64,000 nucleotides of DNA from Schizochytrium sp. TIO01 (lineage: Eukaryota; Sar; Bigyra; Thraustochytrida; Thraustochytriidae), in assembly GCA_004764695.1 (NCBI GenBank), contig SMSO01000035.1, forward strand, positions 990,001 to 1,054,000, given 5' to 3'. Within the stretch, counting starts at the first letter, position 1; each line of letters opens with the position of its first letter. Made by a program: the position numbers and the translations under genes. Under the pieces are notes generated by a model. That model searched no databases. It saw only the letters and a program-made list of their open reading frames with translations, and had not been told where the DNA came from. Of the stretch, positions 21,163-31,829 are shown one piece after another.

Positions 21163-23622
21163 ATGGCCATCTTGAACAACAACGAGCAAGTCGAGCGTGA
21201 GCAGTGGGCCCAGGCCCGCCCCGCCGAGAAGTCCTTTGCCAAGGCATCATCAACTAGCAAGAAGTGGTCAAGTTCCGGTTCTATCCGCAGCAATGACTCC
21301 TTCTCCGAAGCCGAGACCAAGATGAGCTCTAACGGTAGCTCCGCAAGTCTTGCCCAGTTCGACGACGTCGCATCCGAAGTCAGGTCTCGTGGATCTTCAG
21401 CAAGCTCCCAGCCTGCCGTTGCTGTACCCCTCCTTGGATTCGGTACCTTCAACGAGTTCAAGGATGGCGAACGCGTCAAGGAGGCCGTCAAGGTCGCCAT
21501 TGGCGAGGGCTACCGCATGATCGACTGCGCCGCATTGTATGGAAACGAAAAGGAGGTTGGCCAGGCCATCTCCGAGAGTCTCGATGAGGGCCTTGCTGAA
21601 CGCGAGGAGCTCTTCGTTTGCAGCAAACTCTGGTGCTGGGATGCAGCCCCCGAGGATGTTGAAGATGCCTGCCGTCGCTCCCTCGCAGACCTCCAGGTCG
21701 ACTACATTGACTGCTACATGATGCACTGGCCCAACCGTATGACTAAGGGCAGCAAGTTAGTCTCACCAGATTTTGGCGGCAAGTTTGAGTACGGTGTCGT
21801 TCACGACGGTACTGACATTGAGCACATCATGGAGACCTACAAGGCCATGGAGCGTCTTGTTGACCTCGGTCTTGTTCGCACTCTCGGAGTCTCCAACATG
21901 GGACCCCGCACGCTCCAGCTTCTCCTTGCACGCTGCGAAGTCCGCCCTCTCGTCCTCGAGGTTGAGATGCACCCGTACCTTCAGCAGCCCAGCCTTCTTG
22001 AGCTGTGCCAGACCGAGGGTGTCAACGTCATTGCATACTCACCCCTCGGAAAGGTGGGATACCGCAACAAGGGCGATCCCTCTCTCCTCGAGGATGAAAC
22101 CATCCTTTCCATTGCAGAAGAGGTGAGCAAGTCGCCCGGACAGGTGCTCCTCCGTTGGGGAATCCAGCGCGGTACCTCCGTAATTCCCAAGAGTCTTACA
22201 CCTTCGCGCATTCATGATAACCGTGATGTGCTTGACTGGCGTCTTACGAACTCTCAGATGGATCGCATCAACGCCATCGACCGCGGATTCCGCTTCTGTA
22301 GCCCTCCCTGGTTTGACCTCGACAAGGACTCCGAGTACTGCGTGCGTGGTGGCCACCCTGGAACCCAGGCATTCCGCACTCCGTGTGAGGTCGATGAGCA
22401 TGGATGCTTCCGTAACCGCTTCGAGCGTCCTGGTAAGTACCTCCAGACCGAGATTGTAATCCAGCGCGGCATCCTCAAAAACCTCGCAACAATTGGTAAG
22501 ACTATTATTCCTGAAGTCTCGCACTCCGAGCAGAACTACCTCATCACCGACGATATCGTCAACGGTCTCTACGCCGATGAGGTTCTGGAGGGATTTCGTG
22601 CGGCCGGTCTCACGGTTGACAAGCTTGTCATCCCTTCTGCCGCCATGGATGAGTCTGGAGAACCCTCTACCGAGCCGTACAAGAACAAGGAGCAGTTCCA
22701 CCGTCTTGTGAACGCTATCCTTGCTAAGGGCATCTCCAAGCACACCTGCCTCATCTCCCTTGGTGGCGGCACTGTCGACAACATCACCGGCACTATCGCT
22801 GGTACTCTGTACCGTGGTATCAAGCTTGTGACCATCCCGACCACCACCATGGGTATGTGTGATGCATCTTGTGACTTCAAGAAGGCATTTAATGTTCAGG
22901 ACTTCGGTAAGAACCTTCTCGGTTGCTACTACCCTGCAGACTATCTTGTCATGGACCCCGACTGCCTTGAATCCCTCAGTGACCGCCATATTCTTAATGG
23001 TATTGCTGAGGCTCTCAAGCACGCTCTGTGCCAATGCACTGACTTTACCAGTCTCATCGTCGATCCTCTTCGTGAGGCTGGCGAGGACCGCTCCAAGGTC
23101 TTCCACGATGGCGACTACCTTCTTCGTCTGATCATTGAGTGCATGGAGAAGAAGGTCTCCACGCTCGGACCTGCATACAACGCAGATCACGCTTACAACG
23201 AGATGGTTCCTCAGTATGGACATGCCCCGGCCCACGCCATTGAGCACCTCTCCTGGCACCACGGCAACGATCCTCTCCTCCACGGTGAGGCTGTGGCCAT
23301 TGGCATGTGTGTCTCTGCTGAGGTTGCCTATCTCCTTGGCATCTGCAAGGAGAACGTCGTTGATGAGCACTACGACATCGTTGATGCTACTGGCCTCCCC
23401 TGCTTTGTGCCGGACACCATGACCATCGACCAAGTTCTTGACACTCTTAAGTACGACAAGCACTTCGTTGGCGGCCATGCCACTATGGGTCTTGCCAAGG
23501 AGATCGGCTGGATGGCTGCCAACCCGGAGAATGACTCATACGCATTTATGGTCGACACCGACACTCTCCGCAAGGCTTTCGAGCGCAACATTGAGCGCCG
23601 TGAGGCCAAGAAGCAGGCTTAA
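21163..23622 (+). CDS. Aldo-keto reductase / sugar-phosphate cyclase fusion
   Basis: The protein has 819 residues. I chose the ATG at 21163 (context AAAG-ATG-GCC); the frame is open 21 codons upstream but without ATG. Residues 1-85 are Ser/Ala-rich and disordered. Residues 86-410 are an aldo-keto reductase: Asp121, Tyr126, Lys155 and His188 reproduce the catalytic tetrad with exactly the aldose-reductase spacing (5, 29, 33). From about residue 424 follows a dehydroquinate synthase-fold cyclase with the glycine-rich GGG motif at 534-536, metal ligands Glu616, His687 and His707, Lys619 and the GKNL motif. These enzymes cyclise a sugar phosphate using NAD and a divalent metal; the fused reductase could reduce the ketocyclitol. 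Positions that contact the acid substrate in true dehydroquinate synthase read Glu680 and Gln684, so the substrate may be another sugar phosphate. Codons are strongly C-ending, indicating high expression. AATAAA lies 131 nt after the stop. The domain calls are firm; the product is unknown. Confidence 0.93.
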   Translation: MAILNNNEQVEREQWAQARPAEKSFAKASSTSKKWSSSGSIRSNDSFSEAETKMSSNGSSASLAQFDDVASEVRSRGSSASSQPAVAVPLLGFGTFNEFKDGERVKEAVKVAIGEGYRMIDCAALYGNEKEVGQAISESLDEGLAEREELFVCSKLWCWDAAPEDVEDACRRSLADLQVDYIDCYMMHWPNRMTKGSKLVSPDFGGKFEYGVVHDGTDIEHIMETYKAMERLVDLGLVRTLGVSNMGPRTLQLLLARCEVRPLVLEVEMHPYLQQPSLLELCQTEGVNVIAYSPLGKVGYRNKGDPSLLEDETILSIAEEVSKSPGQVLLRWGIQRGTSVIPKSLTPSRIHDNRDVLDWRLTNSQMDRINAIDRGFRFCSPPWFDLDKDSEYCVRGGHPGTQAFRTPCEVDEHGCFRNRFERPGKYLQTEIVIQRGILKNLATIGKTIIPEVSHSEQNYLITDDIVNGLYADEVLEGFRAAGLTVDKLVIPSAAMDESGEPSTEPYKNKEQFHRLVNAILAKGISKHTCLISLGGGTVDNITGTIAGTLYRGIKLVTIPTTTMGMCDASCDFKKAFNVQDFGKNLLGCYYPADYLVMDPDCLESLSDRHILNGIAEALKHALCQCTDFTSLIVDPLREAGEDRSKVFHDGDYLLRLIIECMEKKVSTLGPAYNADHAYNEMVPQYGHAPAHAIEHLSWHHGNDPLLHGEAVAIGMCVSAEVAYLLGICKENVVDEHYDIVDATGLPCFVPDTMTIDQVLDTLKYDKHFVGGHATMGLAKEIGWMAANPENDSYAFMVDTDTLRKAFERNIERREAKKQA

Positions 23623-24538
23623 ATTCGATCATTCAACCAAGCCTTCCTCCTTTCCAGAATGTACACAAACGTTCCCACAACAACTACTCTACCATAAACC
23701 CACGTTTCTCTTTCGTGTTTAATACTTACACGAGATGTAATTCCGATAGCAAAATAAAACGTCGGCGTCACTGAGATATACTAAATCGACGCCGCGTCAA
23801 TGTGCACTGCACTTCTCTGTTTACAAAAAAAAATCCTCCTCTAGGTACAGTAATCATGAGCCCAGTCACGAGCGCTCGTGATCCACAAGAAGAATCTTTT
23901 TCTAGTCAAATAAAGAAAAATCAGATAAAATTTCCAACTTACTTTTAACTTTTTTTCTAACTTCAATCGTAATCTACAATGAGTACTTGTTGTCCAACAT
24001 CTTTGGAGAATGATCTCATTTTATCATGAGATATAGCGAATTCTATTGTCACATCCAGAGTGAGAGTGCATCCGGAAATCATCATTTCACTTGGCTTGAC
24101 TTGAATTTCAATTGTGAAGTTTCTAACACTGCTGAAAGCTAACCCTTAAGCTGATAGAATTCAACTGGCAATATGAATGCACAAAAAGACTTGAAAAAAT
24201 TGTATATTTAAGCTCATAGAGTTAGGGATGAATAACCAGATAGGCTGGTCATATTCTAGTTAGGAGACTAATACAAATGATTTCAAATATATACTACACA
24301 AAGCCCAAGATCTCTTCTGACTTTCGTATCCAATAGTCACACTCTTTAAATAGTTTAACTCTCAGGATTTATAATTGTGTGCCAAAAACTCTGGCCGAGG
24401 ATTGTCCGCATCACCCTTCGATCGATAACCTCAGCAGACAACTAATAAATTATAGAGCTTAAGCAGAAGCTACTCTTCTTCTCGAAGCAAGGCCTGGTCT
24501 ATCATATGGCTCGGTATATTTGTCTAGGCCCTTTTTCA
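23623..24538. other. Intergenic, 0.9 kb
   Basis: Convergent 3' flanks of the fusion gene and of the membrane protein on the minus strand. AT-rich, no further ORF or RNA gene seen. Confidence 0.7.
23763..23794 (+). terminator. 3'-flank hairpin after the fusion gene
   Basis: CGGCGTC and GACGCCG can pair as a 7-bp GC-rich stem with an 18-nt loop just after AATAAA (23753-23758). It may help 3'-end formation; this is inference only. Confidence 0.3.
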
Positions 24539-26545
24539 CTATTCTACTGCTTCTGTATCTGACGAATCTTTCTTCAAGCATCCTACCAATGAACTCTGAT
24601 GGTGGCTACCTATTCTAGTTAAGAGTGCGGGTGCACTATTTTGTCGTGTCTTGGTATCTTCTTTGCATTGGGTATCAGACTGCTCACATCGAACACTTTC
24701 CCTGAACTTAATATCAAGACTGCTATCTTCACGTTCACCATCATTGTCGTCTAAGACGACACTAGTGTGTGCTGATGAGTTTCTCATAGAAGCCCATTGG
24801 AATGAGAGGCTATTCTCCTTTTCATGCCCTGAGAAGGCCACAAGCTCGTCATATGCAGCTAAAAATGTCTTCGGAATTCTGGCTGTGGACATCTGTGGAC
24901 GTAAAACTACAAGACTTCTTGGAGATATGAGACAAAGAAGACAATTCTTGAAGCTAAATATCACCATATTGAGAAGACCCCCTATGCCTACCTCCATAGG
25001 AGCTATAGGTTTCCCTAACATATAGATTGGATCCTTTCTCACATGCTTTAGATTGCCAAACATGATCATGAAAAGCAAACACAGCATGCATATAAGCATA
25101 AGGAACGAAGATACAGTTCGCGTCCAGCTCATCGACATCCGTGCGGGGAAAGCGTCACCCAGATATAATATCACGGATGAACAAAATATGGTTGACCAGC
25201 TTACTTGCAGAGATGCTTTCTGAAAAACAAATCCTCCCCAGCACAAAAGCCAGACAATGTTTCCTAAAACAAACACTACCTCGAAACGTGCAAACATAGC
25301 CCAAAGCAGGCGCTCATTCATTACCAAAATACAGCCCACTCCGCCCCAAATGTTCATACCCGCCCCCGCCCAGCCGAGGAAATTAGAATTCTCCCAAACA
25401 GTAAGGTGGAGTGTACTCAGTGCAAGACCTGTTGCCAAACTTAGTATTGCTATAACCCGAGTAGAGAATAATGACATATGAGCATATAATAGTTTAAAGT
25501 GGCGTAGTGACATTAATTTTGTCAATACACAATCCCCGTGAAGCAAAAGCCTGGGTGTTGAAATTGGGTACAAAGCTCGCACGGACTCTAAAGAACTACC
25601 GTGGTATTGTTCAAGACTTGAAAGATTCTTCACAATTCGATGAAGCTCCTTCAAGTCGTGCTTTCTCACAAGCACCGATCGAGTTGGACAACGAACGTTG
25701 ATGAGCCGGTGGCTTGCGCTTCGCCATTGAAAAAGCATCAATCGAAACTGATAAACGATGAGGTTACTGCAAAATCCAACAGCTCGGAACCCCAAGTCAA
25801 ACTTTTGCTTTCCAATATAAAAATAGTCATGAGAAGGACTTGCTCGGCCAAGCAAAATTAGAAGAGCAAAGGCTGTTAGTTGTACAACTGCAATCCCAGA
25901 TGCAATCGCGGTTGGCCGCCCACGGAATGCTGGTGCAGTTGCATCCTGATAACAATAAACAAACCCGCTAGCCAGAGTTCCAATGAACCCAATTCTAACT
26001 GCGTTCGATTCATACATTAAAAATACACAGCAGTAGAACCCAATTAAGTTACCCATCATAAAGTTACAGTTGAATTGTCGCAAGCATAAGTACAGCAAAC
26101 TAGGTATAATAAAGAAAAAACCTGAAATTGCAGCAGGAAGCAACAGAAGACCACCATATCCCAAGGGTGAGTTAGGATTAACAAGCGAACACAGGTAGCT
26201 GACACTTCCGCCCAACAACATGAGATTGAACACTATAATACGAGCCATCAGGGTTGTACGCGAAAGACAAAAGAATTGTGCTAACTTCGGCAGGATTGCA
26301 CGTCCTATTGTGTTTTTGCTTTCAAAAACACACGCAGATTGAGCGGGCAAAAATATACGCACACGCTCCTCGGACTCGTGCAGAGCGCGATGAGTTTCAC
26401 TGATTCCTCGTGCCAAGTGGGTGGTTTGCATCGACATAGCCATAGACTCCTGCCGCAACCGCTGCAGACCATCGTTGCCAAATCCATTGGTTAGGTTTGC
26501 AGGGACCACCCGAAATGTAAATTTCTGGCCACGGCCTCCTAGCAT
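24539..26545 (-). CDS. Multi-spanning membrane protein, unknown family
   Basis: The protein has 668 residues and starts at an ATG on the minus strand (26545). Residues 1-98 are soluble. Two hydrophobic halves follow: about five membrane spans at residues 99-265, then a basic cytosolic-type loop (about 270-360), then about six spans (about 365-560). The last 100 residues are hydrophilic, Ser/Asp/Glu-rich and likely a regulatory tail with phosphorylation sites. Ten to eleven spans in two bundles recall transporters or multi-pass receptors, but I see no motif that allows a family call. It has no intron despite 2 kb of coding sequence. It converges with the reductase-cyclase gene. Confidence 0.8.
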   Translation of the reverse strand: MLGGRGQKFTFRVVPANLTNGFGNDGLQRLRQESMAMSMQTTHLARGISETHRALHESEERVRIFLPAQSACVFESKNTIGRAILPKLAQFFCLSRTTLMARIIVFNLMLLGGSVSYLCSLVNPNSPLGYGGLLLLPAAISGFFFIIPSLLYLCLRQFNCNFMMGNLIGFYCCVFLMYESNAVRIGFIGTLASGFVYCYQDATAPAFRGRPTAIASGIAVVQLTAFALLILLGRASPSHDYFYIGKQKFDLGFRAVGFCSNLIVYQFRLMLFQWRSASHRLINVRCPTRSVLVRKHDLKELHRIVKNLSSLEQYHGSSLESVRALYPISTPRLLLHGDCVLTKLMSLRHFKLLYAHMSLFSTRVIAILSLATGLALSTLHLTVWENSNFLGWAGAGMNIWGGVGCILVMNERLLWAMFARFEVVFVLGNIVWLLCWGGFVFQKASLQVSWSTIFCSSVILYLGDAFPARMSMSWTRTVSSFLMLICMLCLLFMIMFGNLKHVRKDPIYMLGKPIAPMEVGIGGLLNMVIFSFKNCLLCLISPRSLVVLRPQMSTARIPKTFLAAYDELVAFSGHEKENSLSFQWASMRNSSAHTSVVLDDNDGEREDSSLDIKFRESVRCEQSDTQCKEDTKTRQNSAPALLTRIGSHHQSSLVGCLKKDSSDTEAVE

Positions 26546-29500
26546 GGCGTTCTCGTTTTGTATTTTTGTCGGGCGTGCTCTTCAGCAAGCCGCCCGCAAA
26601 TAATCGCGAGCGGCCTGCAGAAACTAGACCTCACGAATTCACTTCTACTGATGCTGAGCCAAGCACTCGTAATCGCCCCTTCCTTTGTCGTGGTGCACAA
26701 CCTTTCTCAAAATGAGGAATAATGATCAGATGCAATCAACACACTCATAAGTGAAACTTTTTGGCTAAAACATTATGGTTATGGCACATAACTTCATGAG
26801 AACAAAATGCATCCGGGTCCACACTTAAAAGGTGTTCCAAAATGCAGTTAAGAAATTCAGGTCAACAGAGCCTCGCAAAGCCATACGTATGCATAGACAA
26901 GTATGATAGCAAGTGAAGTTGAGTGAGAGGATAACTATTTTTCTCTTGCAATAATCAAGATAGGCTCTTATTGATTCGTGACGTCCGCATCCACTTCACC
27001 CGTAACACTAAGAAAGCGTGCTGGCATGGCTCTAAATGCACCATAGAGCGATACAACGGTACCGAAATATATGTACTCTATCCAGTCTGTATACAAATGG
27101 TGATGACCTGATCCGTCTGTGACTAATCAGAGGTCAAAGTATAACCAGACAGATTTACAAAGATCCGTTGAGGACTGTTCCACTAGGACTCCGCTATAAG
27201 GACGCACTGTGATCAGGTAAACCTGATGGCCGCTGGGTTAGTCTTGAACCATCGAAAAAGACCACTAAAATATTGTGGTCCGAGGAAAGAACACTGTGCT
27301 CTATTCCGCTCCGGAAGCAAGGAAACAGATCAATTTCGCCAGTCTGAACCAAAGCTAGCAGAGTGGCAGAAGGACACCTGGAAGTAGTGAGGATTCTTTT
27401 CAGAATTAAAAAATGTTCGAATTTTTAATTAAATAAGTCGGTAGGTACTTCTATGATAAGTATATTTTATTTTTAATGAAAATAAATGAAAATCATTATA
27501 CTAATAATAAAAGGAAGAGTCCGAACTTCGGTAGGTATTCCATACAATGGTATCTGGGGCAACTTCCTGATAAAATTATTTTCAAGAGCCACTTGGCAAA
27601 AAAAAATAGTTTAACTATTTCGTTTGGTCAGAAGAGGTAAGTTTGGCTCTAGAAGGCGTGCATGAAGAAGTCCAATGCAAACTAAAAATCTGTAGAATGC
27701 AGAAAGGGATGAAAGAAAAGGAGAATAATATGTCTATCAGCGAATCATAGTCATGCACTTGATAATAGAGTTAAGCTAATTTTGTAATGAGGAGTATATG
27801 TTCACTCATGGCACCAACCTCCAGGTAAGAAGAGGACGAAAACCCTCAAACCTTTATTATAATTGAATTAGTTAACGTCAAATCAGTTTATTTATTTGTT
27901 TTAATATAAATATGCTTAGTGCTTACTTCACTGCTGGCGGGAGAAAAGCTCTACTGAGCAATTATTTAAGAATTCATGAGAGGAGTGCCGTTTGAGACCT
28001 TAGAATACGCGTAGCGTCCAGGAATTATTTGACTTGAGACGACTTTGATCAAGTTCCTTCACTCTAGTTAGGATCGATTGCATAAGAAACTGGAGAGCCG
28101 GGCAGTGGGTATTCTGAAAAAATAAGTAGCTTCAATACGATAACTCGCATGCACCCTAAATGGACATTAGTAGCTAGTTTCATGCTCGGCTCGCCGGCGT
28201 GGGTCTGACATTAACTATCAATTTCTGGATTCTTGATGGGACCAAGTCCTCTTTGACATTATCGGGGTATAAAAATGGGCACAAATCCATCTTGCAGGAG
28301 TTTTCTACGGCACTAACCTCAAGTAAAGCTCCAATCAGAATGTTTGGGAGAAGATCCCAAACTCGAGCTTACCTTTGCACAACCATGCAGGAGGTTCAGC
28401 TGATATCAGTCTTAAAAGATTGATGAGATCCTCAATCGAAGGAATTAGTGGACCAGACATTGCTAGAGTTCTGGACATCTGTTTGTAAGATCTTGTGGGT
28501 ATAGGACTTGTTTTAAAGCAGATGCAGACAACCAGTCTTGCACGGTTGAGAAGTCAAGAGTCAAAAGGATGCTTACACATTTAAAAGAATCAAGCATGAT
28601 GTTATCTGAATCGATAGCAAGGGGGGGGGGGTTAACCTAAAGCTGTTAAATCTGTCTGACACAGTTAAAGTCTGAATCAGTCGCCTAATTATTATATGAG
28701 TCAGTCTGCTTTTAAATCCGGTTCTCAGTGAAAGTAGTTCGCCAATTCTTAAACCTTAACCTTCTTAAAGTCTTCATCAAGACTCAAGCATTCGTTGTCA
28801 TAGTCAACGTCTAACCAACTAGAGTTACCCTTCAACCGAGAGTGATGTCCAGAAAGGCTGCATTCTGGGTATGTCCTGTAATAGAAGGATCCAAATCAGC
28901 CAGGTAGCACACTCCTCAGGAGCCTGCTCAAAACGGCGGACGTGCGCACCTTTATGCCAGGAAGACACGAATGCAACAACCTTTATCCTAAACCTCTTGA
29001 AAGCAGACGAGCTCAACATCAGAGGAATTGTAAAATGCTCGACCGAGAATTTTGGGGTTCTCATTCTTGATGCAGTTATTTTCATTGGTTGTAATGGTGA
29101 TTATGACTTAGTACCTAGGACCGAGATTTCTACATCTTAATGGTCTTACAAAGTTTGTGACCCCACTCCAAACCTAGTTTTAAACTATCGAAAAGAAGTT
29201 TGTCTGGAGGTCGCAGCAAACCATAAACAGGTAACCTCTTTCTTGAGAATAAAATGTGTCACCATAACCTAAACTCGCGAAAATGAAATCATGCACAGAA
29301 GAACAGGTCACTATTGACAGAAGCCAATCAGAGATTTTGATAGCACACAGGAAATTACAGATTTCTCATCATCTACTAAATTTATAACTCATGCCTCTGA
29401 AGGATAAACAAAAGTTTCGGAACAACCTAACTATGACAGACACTTGTCTTTACTGACAACATGTTTTTCTAAAAGAAAGCACCTACTATTGAACTAGCTA

Positions 29501-29593
29501 CAAAATTTGTTTATCTTTTATTTGGTCGTTAATGCGAATGATTATCTGCACGAACACTTGATCCGTCTAAATGTGTAACACTAACAATATTGA
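26546..29593. other. Intergenic, 3.0 kb
   Basis: No supported gene. Frames are at most 89 codons (28871-29140, no recognisable feature). The stretch holds a run of 11 G at 28621-28631 and AT-rich segments near 27,410-27,500 and 27,840-27,920. It contains the 5' flank of the membrane-protein gene and the 3' flank of the acetyltransferase gene. Confidence 0.6.
28621..28631. repeat. G11 homopolymer
   Basis: Eleven consecutive G, the only long G run of the window; a likely site of length error or slippage. Confidence 0.95.
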
Positions 29594-30127
29594 TTACTTC
29601 TCGACAGCAACCTCATACATGAGGTAGTGGCTTTGCTGCATGCCCATGGCAGAGTATGTAGCCTTGGCACGCTCGTTGGTGTGCTCCACATAGAGACGCA
29701 CCTCCGCGGCGTCATCCTCCTTGGCCATGGCATAAATCTTGTTGTACAAACGGCGGAAGAGACCACGACGACGATGCTCGGGGTGAACATAGACGGACTG
29801 AATCCACCAATAATTACCAGCATTCCAGTCAGACCACTCAAAGGTTACCATAGCACAGGCGCATACCATGCCGTCCTTCTCAACCACAATGTACAAACCA
29901 CGGTTGCCAGTGGTGTCACTAAGGATACCATCAAGACCTCTGCGAAGCTTGTCCATATCCAGCTCGCGGTCTTCGGTCTCCTTGGCAGAGTCGCTATTAA
30001 AAGTGGCCAGTGCATCAAGGTCAGCTACGTTTGCCTTGCGGAGGACATATCCATCGTCAGAGACGGCTTCGTCAGCCTTAGTGGCAGCAGCACCAACACC
30101 AGCAGGAGCAGAATCTTGAGAGTTCAT
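29594..30127 (-). CDS. GNAT-family N-acetyltransferase
   Basis: The protein has 177 residues; the ATG (complement of 30125-30127) lies in an AACACC-ATG-AAC context. After an Ala/Ser-rich N-terminus (1-27) comes one GNAT domain (about 28-172). The core strand ending in VYVHPEHRRRGLF, with the basic RRRG turn followed by a helix, is motif A, which holds the pyrophosphate of acetyl-CoA. The later segment with Glu-His-Thr-Asn and the Tyr-Ser-Ala-Met-Gly turn is motif B. The acceptor cannot be read from sequence; small stand-alone GNATs of this type acetylate polyamines, amino acids or antibiotic-like amines. Its codons are biased, more than those of the membrane protein next to it. It is divergent from PRPF6, 1.7 kb away. 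Confidence 0.9.
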   Translation of the reverse strand: MNSQDSAPAGVGAAATKADEAVSDDGYVLRKANVADLDALATFNSDSAKETEDRELDMDKLRRGLDGILSDTTGNRGLYIVVEKDGMVCACAMVTFEWSDWNAGNYWWIQSVYVHPEHRRRGLFRRLYNKIYAMAKEDDAAEVRLYVEHTNERAKATYSAMGMQQSHYLMYEVAVEK

Positions 30128-31829
30128 GGTGTTTGTTGATCACAAATCTATCCCTTCAGTTGCACTTGTTGGTTCTAGTATTAAGAGCCTCTATAGACGC
30201 TCTTGGTTTCGTTCCTTGGCTTCGAAGACTCTGAGGTTTCGGATTTGCTTCTGTTGCCCAAGCTCAGTCAGGTCCACGCTAGCTTGGAGGCCGCAGATAG
30301 AATCGTGTCATGGTTGTGAGCCTTTTTGGCTTCTTTTTATTACTTTCTCAAGAATCATCGTGCCTAGTACCACAGTAGTACTAGGAGTTAGTTAATAGGA
30401 GACTTAACTAAGTCTAATTCTCTCAAAATACAGCATAAAAACTGAATAAAACTATTCACAATCATATAAACATGTTAAAACGCTGGTTTTGGTTTTAAAA
30501 ACACGTTCACGGCACCACCGCACAAGTTCCACTTAGAATGACCCCAGAACCTGCTTCATGCTTTGAAGCGAGCGCAAGCTCGCTTTGGGTTTTCGCTTTC
30601 TAACTATTTTCTTTGTTGTGTGGAGTGTGATTGCACGTCTAACCTTGAACTGGACTACCCTCAGGTGACGATACCTCCTCCTTTCATAGGTGAAATCCTC
30701 AAGTTAAGTCGTAAGTGAGATGGCCTTATAGCGAGCGCGTGAAAACAGAAATGGGAGAACTCTGCACTTATTAGAACTTGTAAGAAGAACTGAGTATCTC
30801 CATGTTCGTTCTCGAAGTTTACGAGCAGACATGAACCTTCTGCGAACAGCGCGTGAAGTCGTTTGATCGTATGTTGGAGAACGCAATACGGAAGAAAGTC
30901 CCTGATATGCAGAGCCAAATAACTTCGAGAAACTTTGAAGATCTAATATATGAGCAACCCAGCTTGAAGTTTGATTGCGCCACTGACCCTGGACCCAGCT
31001 AGCTTACTGTCAGTCGATGATTTGTGGACCCATAAGACCGGAACTTTGGGTTTCAGGACAATATACTTTGATTTTTCTGGAAGGAGGGCTGATATGCCAC
31101 AGCGCTTGCTCACGATTAGCAGCAGCTTTAGAACGCGACGTGCCACTAAACGATTGAACCATACTCATGCACTAAAATCTCTGCAATGCTGGGGGATATT
31201 CAAGAGTCCTCAAGTGTGCGCACGCTTCAACTTGGTCTTTGGGACTGAATTTTAAGTTTTAAGTCTCGAGGTTTGGACAAAACCAAAGGTTATCACAAAT
31301 ACTTTGATTGTATTTTATCCTACCTTTTCCATGAACATGCTTGTTGTCGGCTCAGCATGCAAGGTTGGAACCATATTGGCTTGGTATACATGATGACAGT
31401 ACGTTGAACAGAACAACTATTGTAGGAGTTATTATGCGAAAGAAATACTTGCAACACCATTGAGCTGGTTACATGCCTTTGAACTACCTCGAGAGTATTC
31501 ACAGTCTGAGGAGCCTAGGCAGGACAAATAAGAATAACAACTGAAAGATGCATGGACCATCTGGATCCTGAATGGGCGCAACCCACAAACCCCGGAATTC
31601 CTTATAGAATACCGGAATTCCGATAATTCCTCTTTTTCCCAGTTAGGCCTCGACTGGCAGAAGGGATACTTGAGGCCCCAGCACGGCACTCTCGGGCAGC
31701 GCAAACCCGGTGGTGCAGCGTGGAGGGACCTCTATCTCAACCTAAACCTACTTGTGGGGTTCCGTGGGCAAGCTATAATTCCTCAGATATAATAATCCCT
31801 CGGGCATCCTCACTGTTTGTCCACTCGCC
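30128..31829. other. Intergenic, 1.7 kb, divergent promoter region
   Basis: It lies between the acetyltransferase (-) and PRPF6 (+) and must hold both promoters. Frames are short and unsupported. The paired decamer at 31592-31621 is the only distinctive signal. Confidence 0.6.
31592..31621. promoter_or_regulatory. Paired CCGGAATTCC boxes
   Basis: Two identical decamers CCGGAATTCC (31592-31601 and 31612-31621) with the palindromic core GGAATTCC, 20 bp start to start (two helical turns), about 210 bp upstream of the PRPF6 ATG. The arrangement fits a dimeric transcription-factor site; no factor can be named. Confidence 0.35.

Noticed and set aside
22039-23478. Antisense frame of 479 codons opposite the fusion gene
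   Set aside because: Strong C-ending codon bias on the plus strand suppresses stop codons on the minus strand in this frame; the translation has no domain and the plus-strand protein is conserved at catalytic residues.
27095-27245. Box C/D snoRNA-like motifs (GTGATGA and CTGA)
   Set aside because: Boxes are short, the terminal stem is absent and no guide duplex can be assessed.
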